Shown here piece after piece: positions 27,273-36,145 of a stretch of 64,000 nt of DNA. The stretch spans positions 2,232,001 to 2,296,000 of the forward strand of contig NZ_CP097160.1 in NCBI RefSeq assembly GCF_023370115.1, written 5' to 3'. Each line of letters opens with the position of its first letter. The first letter of the stretch is position 1. The translations under genes and the position numbers were made by a program. The stretch comes from Gulosibacter sediminis (GTDB lineage Bacteria > Actinomycetota > Actinomycetes > Actinomycetales > Microbacteriaceae). The notes below the pieces were generated by a model that was given only the letters and a program-made list of their open reading frames with translations, was not told the origin of the DNA and made no database searches.

Positions 27273-27275
27273 GAG

Positions 27276-28088
27276 CTACAGCACGTTACTCAGGAACGCC
27301 TTCGTCCGTTCGTGCTGCGGATTGCTGAACAACTCGGTGGGGTCGCCCTGTTCGACGACCACGCCGCCATCCATGAACACGGCACGGTCGGCAACCTGCC
27401 GCGCGAACCCAATCTCGTGCGTGACCACGATCATGGTCATGCCCGCCGCCGCGAGGTCGCGCATCACATCGAGCACGTCGCCGACGAGCTCCGGGTCCAG
27501 CGCCGATGTCGGCTCATCGAAGAGCAGGAGCTCGGGATCCATCGCGAGGGAACGCGCGATCGCGACCCGCTGCTGTTGTCCGCCCGAGAGCTGGCTCGGG
27601 TAATGGTTGGCACGATCCGCAAGTCCGACTCGCTCGAGCAGGATGCGCCCCCTCGCCCGCGCCTGGGCTCGGGGAATTCGGCGGACGCCCACCGGTGCCT
27701 CGATGACGTTCTCCAGCGCCGTCATGTGTGGGAAGAGATTGAACCGCTGAAACACCATGCCGATCGACTTGCGCTGGCGCGCGATTCGCTCGGGCGACAA
27801 CTCGTGCAGCACGTCGCCACGCTGCCGGTACCCCATGATCTCGCCGTCAACGGTGATTCGACCACCGTCGATGGTCTCCAGGTGATTGATGCAGCGCAGC
27901 AGCGTAGATTTTCCGCACCCCGACGGCCCGAGCAGCACCACGACTTCGCCACGTTCAACCGTGAGGTCGATGCCCTTCAGCACTTCGTTCTGGCCGAAGC
28001 GCTTTCGCACGGATTCGAGCCGCACGATCGGCCCATCATCGTGCAAAACTTCGGTGGCTTGCGTCCATGGATTCACGGTCTTGCTCAT
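27276..28088 (-). CDS. polar amino acid ABC importer, ATP-binding protein
   Basis: This is a 270-residue GlnQ/HisP-type ATPase: Walker [11 protein letters not shown]-loop [12 protein letters not shown], signature [16 protein letters not shown], Walker [15 protein letters not shown], and switch [14 protein letters not shown]. It is the last gene of a four-gene minus-strand operon (DapDC-like enzyme, binding protein, permease, ATPase) and overlaps the permease by 4 bases. The substrate is probably a polar or diamino acid, judged from the enzyme gene in front. Confidence 0.94.
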   Translation of the reverse strand: MSKTVNPWTQATEVLHDDGPIVRLESVRKRFGQNEVLKGIDLTVERGEVVVLLGPSGCGKSTLLRCINHLETIDGGRITVDGEIMGYRQRGDVLHELSPERIARQRKSIGMVFQRFNLFPHMTALENVIEAPVGVRRIPRAQARARGRILLERVGLADRANHYPSQLSGGQQQRVAIARSLAMDPELLLFDEPTSALDPELVGDVLDVMRDLAAAGMTMIVVTHEIGFARQVADRAVFMDGGVVVEQGDPTELFSNPQHERTKAFLSNVL

Positions 28089-29077
28089 CGCTGACCCTCC
28101 TTCGCTCCGTCACCAGCGGCCTGCGCCGCATCCGTTTCACCGTCGGTCGTTCCCGGGGTCTTGGCCCGCTTCTCGGAAGCTCCCGCAACGCCCCGGCCGA
28201 AGTACTTCTCGAGGTAGTGCTGGGGAATCGCCAGGAGCGAGGTGAGCAGCAGGTACCAGAGGCTCACGACGATCAGCAGCTCAATCTGCTTGAGGTTCTG
28301 CGCCGAGATTTGCGTCGCGACCGTGTAGATCTCCAGCACCGCAATGACTGAAAGCAGCGAGGTGTTCTTCAGCATCGAGATGAACTCGTTGCCCATGGGC
28401 GGGATGATGACGCGCATGGCCTGCGGCAGCAGGATGCGCCGGAAGGTCCGCACCGGAGTCATGCCCAGCGACGCGGCGGCCTCCCGCTGCCCCGAGTCAA
28501 CCGACAGCATGCCCGAGCGAACGATCTCGGCCGAGTAGGCCGCCTGGTTCAGGGTGAGGGCGAGCAGGCCGGCAATAAACGGGGTCACGAGCAGGTTGGT
28601 AGGCATCGACCAAAACATGATGCTCGTGAAGGGAACGCCGATGCCGAGCCGGTCGAACAGCAAGCCGAGGTACCCCCAGAGCACGACCTGCACGAGCAGC
28701 GGCGTGCCGCGGAAAGCCCAGATGTAGACCGCCGAGACCGCCTGCATGACGGGGTTCTTGCTCATCCGCATTGCCGCAATCAGGATCGCGAGCAAGGTCG
28801 AGATGACCATGGCGAGGATGGTCAGCACAATCGTGAGCACCAGCCCCGAGAGAATTCGCGGGCTGAAGAGGTACTGGCCGATGGCCGCAAAGTCGAGCTT
28901 CTTGTTCGTCGCGATCGCGTGGATGAAGATCGCGACGAGGAACAGGACCGCCGCTCCAGAGATCCACCGCCACGGGTGCCGCAGTGGCCGGATAGTGAGG
29001 TCATCGGCAGCGACCCGAGTGCCGTTGCGCTCGGCGGACGAGCTACTTGGTGCTGTGGGCGAGGTCACGGTGCTCAT
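28085..29077 (-). CDS. polar amino acid ABC importer, permease
   Basis: This is a 330-residue HisMQ-family permease. An N-terminal extension with one helix (about 38-55) precedes the five core helices. The ATPase-coupling EAA loop reads [23 protein letters not shown] (near residues 195-217). The C-terminal tail of about 40 residues is charged (Glu/Asp/Lys/Gly) and probably cytosolic. The start shares one base with the stop of the binding-protein gene (TAATG), so expression is coupled. Confidence 0.92.
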   Translation of the reverse strand: MSTVTSPTAPSSSSAERNGTRVAADDLTIRPLRHPWRWISGAAVLFLVAIFIHAIATNKKLDFAAIGQYLFSPRILSGLVLTIVLTILAMVISTLLAILIAAMRMSKNPVMQAVSAVYIWAFRGTPLLVQVVLWGYLGLLFDRLGIGVPFTSIMFWSMPTNLLVTPFIAGLLALTLNQAAYSAEIVRSGMLSVDSGQREAAASLGMTPVRTFRRILLPQAMRVIIPPMGNEFISMLKNTSLLSVIAVLEIYTVATQISAQNLKQIELLIVVSLWYLLLTSLLAIPQHYLEKYFGRGVAGASEKRAKTPGTTDGETDAAQAAGDGAKEGQR

Positions 29078-29973
29078 TACTTCTCCGCGAGGTTCACGTC
29101 GATGCTCTCGACCCGGTACTGCGTCAGGTCGTGCTTCTCGAGTAGCGCGTCGTAGGTGCCATCCGCCTCGATTGACTGCATGGCGAGCGTAAGGGCTTCC
29201 GTCAGACCCTCGTCCTTGAGGACGCCAACGCCGGTATACACGGGCTCAAACCCCTTGGGTGCATCGGCGAAGTCGACGAGTTCGAATGTGCTGCCGTCGC
29301 CGGCCGTGGCAACGAGGTATTCCATAATCGGGGCGTCGCCGATGAACGCGTCGGCGTTGCCTGCCTGCACCGCGGTCTGGCCGTCGTTCGTCGTGGCGAG
29401 TTCGTGAATCTGAATCTCGGCCTTGCCGGCGCTCGTGCATTCTTCGCTGAGGTCGCGCAGGATGTCGCCGCTTGTCGAAGCTTTCTGCGAGGAGATCGTC
29501 AGGCCGCACAGGTCCAGCTCGTCGCTAATCCCCTCGGGGTTGCCCGCGGGCACCGCAATCGCGAAGCCAGCGTGCAGGTACTCGACGAAGTCGAGCACTT
29601 CCTGCCGCTCCAGTGTGTCATTCATGCCCGAGAGGATGATGTCGTTCTTGTTGGCTTGCAGGCTCGCGACCACGGAGTCGAACGGCTGCTTATTGATCTG
29701 CACGGGAATGTCGAGCTTCTCACCAATCGCATACGCCAAATCGATGTCGAGCCCGGTGATCTCACCCGCATCGTCCTGGTACTCGAACGGCGGATACGGG
29801 TAGTCGACCGCCACGTTGATGACCCCGGCGTCGCGGATCTCCTGCGGCACCGCCGCCTTCGCTGCTTCATCCACACCCGAAGTGAGTTGCTCGGTCTGAG
29901 TTTCTGACGCGGAGCAACCGGTGAGTGCCAGGACGGACGCGCCCATCAGAGCAATTAGCGTACGAGTTTTCAT
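29077..29973 (-). CDS. amino acid ABC importer substrate-binding lipoprotein
   Basis: This is a 298-residue periplasmic-binding-protein-3 family lipoprotein. The signal peptide ends in LTGC with lipidated Cys20. The mature protein has VNVAVDYPYPPFEY-like opening INVAVDYPYPPFEYQD and GLDIDLAYAIGEKL, typical of polar amino acid receptors. I start at ATG 29973, which has AAGGAG at ideal spacing; a GTG at 30000 would add nine unlikely residues. It follows the DapDC-like gene by 23 bases. The ligand is not readable. Confidence 0.93.
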   Translation of the reverse strand: MKTRTLIALMGASVLALTGCSASETQTEQLTSGVDEAAKAAVPQEIRDAGVINVAVDYPYPPFEYQDDAGEITGLDIDLAYAIGEKLDIPVQINKQPFDSVVASLQANKNDIILSGMNDTLERQEVLDFVEYLHAGFAIAVPAGNPEGISDELDLCGLTISSQKASTSGDILRDLSEECTSAGKAEIQIHELATTNDGQTAVQAGNADAFIGDAPIMEYLVATAGDGSTFELVDFADAPKGFEPVYTGVGVLKDEGLTEALTLAMQSIEADGTYDALLEKHDLTQYRVESIDVNLAEK

Positions 29974-29996
29974 CAAATTCTCCTTGGTGTTGTGAG

Positions 29997-31325
29997 TCAC
30001 ATCGTTGCGGCGGGGACTGCGCTGGTCGCCCAGTCGTGGTCCAGCGCAGGTTGGTGGAGGCGGAGGAGGTCATCGGTGGTTTCGCGGCGAACGGCGAGCC
30101 GTGCTTCGCCGTCCTTGACGAAGACAACCGCGGGCCGTGCGGCACCGTTGTAGTTGTTGGTCATCGTGTACGTGTAGGCACCCGTGGCAGGGATGACAAT
30201 GACGTCGTCAATGCGCGGGTCGGGCAGCTCGGCCTGATCGATGAGCAGATCTCCGGACTCGCACTGGCGCCCGACGAGCTGCACACGGGAGTTCGGCACC
30301 GCGGTCGCCCGGTTCGCGACCAGGGCCGAGAACCGCTGGCCGGTGAGGGCCACCTCGACGAAGTCGGCCATGCCGCCATCGACCGCGACGAATGTCCGAC
30401 CCGTTTCCTTAGTGACCACCGTTCGGTAGGCGGTGACTCCCGAGCGAGCGACGGTCGAGCGGCCCGGCTCGATGAGAATCCGCGCATCGGCCGGCAGATA
30501 GCGTTCGGCGGCGTCGATCAGCGTGTCGAGATAGTCGTCCACGGACGGCGCCTGCTCGCCCTCGTGGTGGGCGATACCGAGGCCGCCACCGAGGTCGTAG
30601 ACCGCGAGCCCGCCCAGCGGCTTCAACGCTTCGACCGCGCTCGCGAACTGCTCGACGCTGAGGATCTGAGAGCCGATGTGCACGTGAACGCCCGCGACCT
30701 CGAGCCGATCGTGGCCCGCGAGATGCTGAATCAGCTCGCTCACGACGCTGATCGGCAAGCCGAACTTGGAGTCGTTGCCGCCCGTGTTCATGTTCGCGTG
30801 CGTCTTCGCGTCGACGCCGGGCATGACCCGGAACAGCAACTTCTGCCGGCGCCCGCGAGGCACGAGACGCTCGAGCCGGTCAAGCTCGGCCTCGTTGTCG
30901 ACGATGATGACACCGACGCCGACCTCGATTGCTCGAGCGAGTTCCGCATCCGTCTTGGCGTTGCCGTGCAGGTGGATCAGCTCTGGCGTCACCCCCGCCG
31001 CGAGTGCAAGCTCAAGTTCACCCGGCCCGGCGACGTCGATGCCCATCCCCTCGGAAGCCGCGATGGCGTAGATCGCGAGAATGGGCGCCGACTTGGAAGC
31101 AAACACCGCTTCCGAGTTCGGCCACCGACGATGGAGGCCATCGACGAGCGCGCGCATCTGGCTCCGCAGCGAGGCCTCGTCATAGATGTGCAGCGGAGTA
31201 CCGAATTCCGCTGCGAGGTCGCTCACCCGGCAGCCGCCAATCGTGAGTTCCCCATCGGCGTCGGCAGCGGCGGTGGCGGGCAAAACGTCCGCCAAACGCT
31301 CGAGCGACGATTGGTTCGCGGTCAT
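29997..31325 (-). CDS. diaminopimelate decarboxylase-like PLP enzyme (fold III)
   Basis: This is a 442-residue alanine-racemase-fold decarboxylase. PLP Lys78 is in FASKSAP, HIGSQ is at 216-220, EPGRS near 286, catalytic Cys355 in CESGD, and GAYTYTMTNNYNG near 382. These fit LysA. In true LysA the segment after VDGGM reads DNPRPALYG, whose Arg and Tyr bind substrate. Here it is DFVEVALTG, so those become Glu324 and Thr328. The substrate may therefore differ from meso-DAP, for example a D- or L-diamino acid. ATG 31325 has GGAG 7 bases upstream. It leads an importer operon and diverges from PucR. Confidence 0.85.
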   Translation of the reverse strand: MTANQSSLERLADVLPATAAADADGELTIGGCRVSDLAAEFGTPLHIYDEASLRSQMRALVDGLHRRWPNSEAVFASKSAPILAIYAIAASEGMGIDVAGPGELELALAAGVTPELIHLHGNAKTDAELARAIEVGVGVIIVDNEAELDRLERLVPRGRRQKLLFRVMPGVDAKTHANMNTGGNDSKFGLPISVVSELIQHLAGHDRLEVAGVHVHIGSQILSVEQFASAVEALKPLGGLAVYDLGGGLGIAHHEGEQAPSVDDYLDTLIDAAERYLPADARILIEPGRSTVARSGVTAYRTVVTKETGRTFVAVDGGMADFVEVALTGQRFSALVANRATAVPNSRVQLVGRQCESGDLLIDQAELPDPRIDDVIVIPATGAYTYTMTNNYNGAARPAVVFVKDGEARLAVRRETTDDLLRLHQPALDHDWATSAVPAATM

Positions 31326-31357
31326 GTGGTCTCCTCGCACGATGGCTTTGCAGCGGT

Positions 31358-31396
31358 GTTGGTGTTGCGAACGCCACCAACTTGGTTGCAAGCAAC
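31358..31396. promoter_or_regulatory. two dyads between DapDC-like operon and PucR
   Basis: Dyad one is GTTGGTG (31358-31364) with CACCAAC (31375-31381), 10-base spacer. Dyad two is GTTGC-AA-GCAAC (31385-31396). Both lie in the gap between the divergent genes, 33 and more bases from the DapDC-like start. They are plausible PucR sites; binding is inferred. Confidence 0.5.
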
Positions 31397-31447
31397 GGTA
31401 CAAATGCCGACCACCCCTGTTTTTGGGGTATCTCATAGTCTTATGGC

Positions 31448-33061
31448 ATGAGTCTGTCGATATCTCCAAGTTCTTCGCCGCAGGGGTCGACGGTCGCCGC
31501 GCTGCTCGAGGACGCGGCCCCGCTCGCCACCGCGCTTTTCCTCCCGGATGCGGAGCTGCCGGCAATTGTTGGGGTCGAGTTCTACGACGACTCGGCCCCC
31601 GAACGCGTTGCCGAGGGCGTCCTCGTGCTCGTCCCCTCGTGGCGTGCGCTGCGACAGCAAGCGATGCGCGGCCTCGTGGAGCTGGCGGCGAAGCGCGGTG
31701 CTGCGGGCGTCGTGATTCAGGGCGGCGAACCACCGCAACAGGTGATCGCCGCGTGCGCGCAGACCGCGCGTGGCGTCGCGCTGCTGCGTCTCGACGACCA
31801 CGTCTCGTGGCGCGAGTTCGAGGCGGTCGTTGACCTCGCAATCGGCGAGACCTCCCCCAGCATCACTGCGTCGCTGCTGCAGTCCGACTACCTCTTCGCG
31901 ATCGCGGACTCCATCGCGGAGGTCTTCGGCGGCTCCGTCGCGGTCGAGAACCATGCGCGAACGCTGCTCGCTTACTCGACCGTCGAGCGCCAAATCATCG
32001 ACGAGACGCGCAGCGTCGGCATCCGCACTCGCCAGGTGCCGCACGCCACCCGCAATCACGAGCAGTACCGGCAGGTGCAGTTCACCGACGGTCCCGTGCA
32101 GTTCCCGCAGTTCGACGCGCACGAGCTGCCGCGCGCCGCCATCGCGGTGCGGGCCGGCAGTATGCAGCTCGGCAGCATCTGGGCGATCGACCCGGACGGC
32201 GGCCCCGAGGCTCCCCTCTCGGAAGAGAAACGGGATGCGCTCGAGCGGGGCGCGCAATCGGCCGCCGCGCACCTGCTCGCGGCCTGGCGGGTGAGCGACG
32301 CCGAGGCTCGGCGCCGTGACGCCGCGCTCGGTCGGATGCTCGAGATCCCGCCGACGAGCAGCGACCTCGTCGCGCTCTCGCTCGCGCCCACCACCGAGGT
32401 GCGCCTGATTTCGCTGCAGTTCGTCGGCGAGCCGGCCAGCCCGGGCGACGAGCGGCAGCTGCAGGCCTTCGCCGAGCACCAGCTGCAGGCCCGAGTCTCG
32501 GTCGTTGCGGCTGCCCTGACGAACGGCGCCTGCTATGTCGCGGTCACGGGCGCGACCGAGTCGCGCATCCGGGATGCGCTCACCGCCACGATCCGTGCCG
32601 CGGCGCGCTCATTCACCCAGGCAATTCGAGCCGCCATCGCCTGCCCCACCACCGCCGGGGTGGGCTTCGTCGCCGCGCGCGAAGAACTCGACGCGATTCT
32701 CCGCACGCCCCACGAGCGAACTCAGCCGGTCACGAGTAGCGACGACGTCCGCGCCTCGCTCCTTGCCGACCACCTCGGGCAGCTATTTGCGACGTATCCG
32801 TACCTGCAGCATCCGGCCGTCACCATGGCCGACGACCGGCGCCAGCGCGAACGGCGCGACACGATGCTCGCCTGGTTCGAGCAGGGCGGCCCCGCCGGCG
32901 CGGCCGCCCACCTGCACGTGCATGAGAACACCGTGCGCTACCGAGTCCAGCAGGCGCTGCGCGACTGGGGAGTCCAGCTCGACCAACCCGATGAGGCCCT
33001 CGCCCTTTGGACGACGCTGGTCGCGTGGCGGGCGCGCGACCGCGGCACGCCCACCGACTAG
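31448..33061 (+). CDS. PucR family transcriptional regulator
   Basis: This is a 537-residue regulator with a PucR-type N-terminal ligand region (about 15-130), a middle GGDEF-like/CdaR region, and a C-terminal HTH_30 DNA-binding domain containing HLHVHENTVRYRVQQ (near 495-509). PucR proteins usually control nitrogen-compound catabolism and transport. Its divergence from the importer/decarboxylase operon suggests it regulates that operon. TAGTCT lies 7 bases before the ATG and no ribosome binding site is visible, consistent with a leaderless mRNA. The ligand is unknown. Confidence 0.9.
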   Translation: MSLSISPSSSPQGSTVAALLEDAAPLATALFLPDAELPAIVGVEFYDDSAPERVAEGVLVLVPSWRALRQQAMRGLVELAAKRGAAGVVIQGGEPPQQVIAACAQTARGVALLRLDDHVSWREFEAVVDLAIGETSPSITASLLQSDYLFAIADSIAEVFGGSVAVENHARTLLAYSTVERQIIDETRSVGIRTRQVPHATRNHEQYRQVQFTDGPVQFPQFDAHELPRAAIAVRAGSMQLGSIWAIDPDGGPEAPLSEEKRDALERGAQSAAAHLLAAWRVSDAEARRRDAALGRMLEIPPTSSDLVALSLAPTTEVRLISLQFVGEPASPGDERQLQAFAEHQLQARVSVVAAALTNGACYVAVTGATESRIRDALTATIRAAARSFTQAIRAAIACPTTAGVGFVAAREELDAILRTPHERTQPVTSSDDVRASLLADHLGQLFATYPYLQHPAVTMADDRRQRERRDTMLAWFEQGGPAGAAAHLHVHENTVRYRVQQALRDWGVQLDQPDEALALWTTLVAWRARDRGTPTD

Positions 33062-33092
33062 CCCGGCCAGCGGTCGGGTCGCGCGCCGAACC

Positions 33093-34376
33093 TCAGCGGA
33101 TGCGGTCGACGATGAGCGGGGCGGGCTCGGGCGCCGCGTCGCCGAGCTCCCACGCGCCATCGAGCGCGTCGAGGGCGCGGTTGAAGTGCGACGCGTCATC
33201 GGCGTGGAGGGTCCAGAGCAAGTCGCCGCGGCGCACCGTGTCGCCCGGCTTCACCGCGAGGTCGATGCCCGCGGCGTGCACCACCGGGTCCTGCTTGCGC
33301 GCGCGGCCGGCGCCGAGGCGCCACGCGGCCAGGCCGAACTGGTAGGCATCCTGCCGGGTCACGACGCCATCGCGCTCGGCCCGCACCTCGTGCGACTCGC
33401 GCGAGGTCGGCATCGCCGCATCCGGGTCGCCGCCCTGCGCCACAACAAACTTGCGCCAGACATCCATCGCCTGGCCGCCGCGCAGGTGCGCGGCCACGTC
33501 GACGTCGCGGATGCCCGCGAGCTCGAGCATCTCCTGGGCGAGCGCGACCGTGAGCTCGACGACGTCGGCGGGGCCACCGCCGGCGAGCACCTCGATCGAC
33601 TCGCGCACCTCGTTCGCGTTGCCGATCGTGCGGCCGAGGGGCGTGTTCATATCGGTGAGCAGCGCTGACACGTTGACGCCGGCGTCGGTGCCGAGCTGCA
33701 CCATCGTCTCGGCGAGCTCGCGGGCCCGCTCGCGCTCGCGCATGAACGCGCCCGAGCCGAACTTCACGTCGAGCACGAGCGCGCCCGTGCCCTCGGCGAT
33801 CTTCTTCGACATGATCGACGAGGCGATGAGCGGAATCGCCTCGACCGTGCCCGTGATGTCGCGCAGGGCGTAGAGCTTCTTGTCGGCCGGCGCGAGCTCG
33901 GCCCCCGCGGCGCAGACGACGCCGCCGACTTCCTCGAGCTGGCGCAGCAACTCGTCGTTCGACAGCTCGGCGCGCCACCCAGGAATCGACTCGAGCTTGT
34001 CGAGCGTGCCACCCGTGTGGCCGAGGCCGCGGCCCGAGAGCTGCGGCACCGCGGCGCCGAACGACGCAACAAGGGGCATGAGCGGCAGGGTGATCTTGTC
34101 GCCGACGCCGCCGGTCGAATGCTTGTCGGTGGTCGGCTTCGACAGACTCGAGAAGTCGAGGCGCTCGCCCGACGCGATCATCGCGTTCGTGAGGTTGAGG
34201 ATCTCGTCGCGCTGCATGCCGTTGAGGAAGATCGCCATGGTCATGGCCGCCATCTGCTCGTCGCCGACGAAGCCGTCGGTGTAGCGGGCGATCAACCAGC
34301 GAATCTCGTCGCCGCTCAGGGCTCCCCCGTCGCGCTTGCGTCGAATGAGCTCGATCGCGTCAAACTGCTCAGCCAA
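33093..34376 (-). CDS. deoA: thymidine phosphorylase
   Basis: This enzyme splits thymidine or deoxyuridine with phosphate to base plus deoxyribose-1-phosphate. The 427-residue protein is a family II nucleoside phosphorylase. It shows the phosphate loop KHSTGGVGDKITL, the signature SGRGLGHTGGTLDKLESIPG, and DVKFGSGAFM, plus a C-terminal PYNP domain. It is the last gene of the nucleoside uptake operon, 33 bases after cdd. Its stop faces that of the pucR gene with 31 bases between. Confidence 0.95.
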   Translation of the reverse strand: MAEQFDAIELIRRKRDGGALSGDEIRWLIARYTDGFVGDEQMAAMTMAIFLNGMQRDEILNLTNAMIASGERLDFSSLSKPTTDKHSTGGVGDKITLPLMPLVASFGAAVPQLSGRGLGHTGGTLDKLESIPGWRAELSNDELLRQLEEVGGVVCAAGAELAPADKKLYALRDITGTVEAIPLIASSIMSKKIAEGTGALVLDVKFGSGAFMRERERARELAETMVQLGTDAGVNVSALLTDMNTPLGRTIGNANEVRESIEVLAGGGPADVVELTVALAQEMLELAGIRDVDVAAHLRGGQAMDVWRKFVVAQGGDPDAAMPTSRESHEVRAERDGVVTRQDAYQFGLAAWRLGAGRARKQDPVVHAAGIDLAVKPGDTVRRGDLLWTLHADDASHFNRALDALDGAWELGDAAPEPAPLIVDRIR

Positions 34377-34409
34377 TTTTCCTCCTCGATGCGGGCGACC
34401 GGGTCGGTA

Positions 34410-34847
34410 CTAGGCGGGCTCGCCCCGGTCGTCGAAATCGTTCAGGTTGCGAGGCCCGAAAGCCATGGGCAGGATGCCCTCGATGTCGGTGATGCCGGCG
34501 ATGGTATCGAAGAGACACCCCGGTGCGGCGAACTCGTTGAGCAGTTGCCGACACCGACCGCACGGCATGAGCCGCTCGCCGTTGCCGTCGCAGCAGGTAA
34601 AGGCGATGAGCTGCCCGCCGCCGGTGCGCGCGAGCTCCGACACGAGCCCGCACTCGGCGCAGAGGCCCACGCCGTAGCTCGCGTTCTCGACGTTGCAGCC
34701 CGTGACGATGCGACCGTCGTCGACGAGGGCGGCCGCGCCGACTCGAAACTTCGAGTACGGCACGTACGCGTGCGCCTGCACCTCTCGCGCGGCGGCGCGC
34801 AGCGTCTCCCAGTCGATGTCGACGACGGCCCGCATCCGATCGTTCAC
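34410..34847 (-). CDS. cdd: cytidine deaminase
   Basis: This is a small homotetrameric-type zinc deaminase (145 residues) converting cytidine and deoxycytidine to uridine forms. Active-site residues are visible: CNVENASYG, the catalytic CAE (C-A-E) and the zinc pair in PCGRCRQ. It sits 3 bases after the second permease gene and before deoA. Imported cytidine can therefore be deaminated and then phosphorolysed by products of the same operon. Confidence 0.95.
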   Translation of the reverse strand: MNDRMRAVVDIDWETLRAAAREVQAHAYVPYSKFRVGAAALVDDGRIVTGCNVENASYGVGLCAECGLVSELARTGGGQLIAFTCCDGNGERLMPCGRCRQLLNEFAAPGCLFDTIAGITDIEGILPMAFGPRNLNDFDDRGEPA

Positions 34848-34850
34848 GAG

Positions 34851-36143
34851 CTACCGGCCCTGCGTGATGTAGGGTGTGCCGCTCGCGGCGGGCGCGCGGG
34901 ACTGCCCCACGAAGCCGACGACGGCGAACACGGTCACGATGTACGGCACCATCGCCATGAGCTCGGTGGGTAGGTCGGCGCCCACCTGCGAGGCGAGCGT
35001 GCGGAAGTTCGACGCGAAGCCGAACAGGATCGCCGCGAGCGTCGCATACACCGGGTGCCAGCGGCCGAAGATCAGTGCCGCGAGCGCGATATACCCCTGA
35101 CCGCTCGTCACCTCAGAGCCGAAGGCGCCGACGAGGCCGAGCGTGTAGTACGAGCCACCGAAGCCGGCGATCGCGCCCGAGAGCAGCACGTTGCGCCAGC
35201 GGGTGGCGTTGACGTTGATGCCGACGGTGTCGGCTGCCTTGGGATGCTCGCCAACCGCGCGGGTGCGGATGCCCCACTTCGAGTTGAAGAGCATGAACAC
35301 CATGAACGGCACGAGCAGGAAGAGCGCGTAGACGACGATCGTGTTCGAGAACAGCAGCGGACCGAGCACCGGGATCTCGCTCAGGCCCGGGATCGACCAG
35401 GTCGGATAGCGGTCGGGGCTGTTGTAGCGCTGCGGGTCGCTCGACATGAGGCCCGAATAGAGGAAGTCGGTAAGGCCGAGCACGATCATGTTGATCACGA
35501 CACCGACGACGACCTGCTCGACCCAGTAAGTGATTGAGAACAGCGCGAGGATGGCCGAGATGAGCACACCGGCGACGATCGCGGCAACGAGGCCGGCGAC
35601 CCAGTTGCTCGTGAGGCTCGCCACGAGCGCCGAAGCAAAGGCACCGGAGAGCAGCTGACCTTCAATGGCGATATTCACGACGCCGGAGCGTTCGGCAACG
35701 AGGCCGGCCATCGAACCAAACACGATCGGCGTCGAGAGGGCGAGGGTGCCGGTGAGCAGCCAGGCCAGCGGCACGTTCGCGCCGGCGCCAACCCAGATGA
35801 TGAGCGCGATCGCCCAGAGCGCCGCGAACACGGCGCTCACCCACATCGGCACCTTCTGGCGCGCGAGCGAGCGCGAGAACGCGAAGACGGTGAGGGCGAT
35901 CATGCCGACCGTGAGCACGGCGTTCGTGAGCATCGTCGGGAACACGAGCGGGTCGAGCTGAATCGCGCCGCCGCGGTTGCTGATGTCGATCTGCGTCGAC
36001 TGGTCACCGACGGTGAACACGAAGGCGAGCAGCGAGACGAGCGTGAAGACCGCGAGCAAGATCGGGGTCTTCAGCTTGCGGGGTGCGAGGGTCTCGCCCC
36101 CGGCGGGGGCCGCCTCGGCGCGGGTGAGCTGGTCGTTCGTCAT
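34851..36143 (-). CDS. nucleoside ABC importer permease (YufQ/NupC type)
   Basis: This is a 430-residue member of the branched-chain/ribose-type permease family with about 9-10 helices. A cytosolic N-terminus of 25 residues precedes the first helix (LLAVFTLVSLLAFVFTV). The coupling motif reads IRTRAVGEHPKAADTVGINV. It pairs with the preceding permease gene (2-base gap) and with the ATPase and BMP lipoprotein, the four parts of an actinobacterial/firmicute nucleoside importer. Confidence 0.92.
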   Translation of the reverse strand: MTNDQLTRAEAAPAGGETLAPRKLKTPILLAVFTLVSLLAFVFTVGDQSTQIDISNRGGAIQLDPLVFPTMLTNAVLTVGMIALTVFAFSRSLARQKVPMWVSAVFAALWAIALIIWVGAGANVPLAWLLTGTLALSTPIVFGSMAGLVAERSGVVNIAIEGQLLSGAFASALVASLTSNWVAGLVAAIVAGVLISAILALFSITYWVEQVVVGVVINMIVLGLTDFLYSGLMSSDPQRYNSPDRYPTWSIPGLSEIPVLGPLLFSNTIVVYALFLLVPFMVFMLFNSKWGIRTRAVGEHPKAADTVGINVNATRWRNVLLSGAIAGFGGSYYTLGLVGAFGSEVTSGQGYIALAALIFGRWHPVYATLAAILFGFASNFRTLASQVGADLPTELMAMVPYIVTVFAVVGFVGQSRAPAASGTPYITQGR

Positions 36144-36145
36144 GG

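Noticed and set aside
29973-30000. A GTG start nine codons upstream for the substrate-binding lipoprotein
   Set aside because: The ATG at 29973 has an ideal AAGGAG and gives a normal lipoprotein signal peptide; the longer form overlaps the upstream stop and adds polar residues before the signal.
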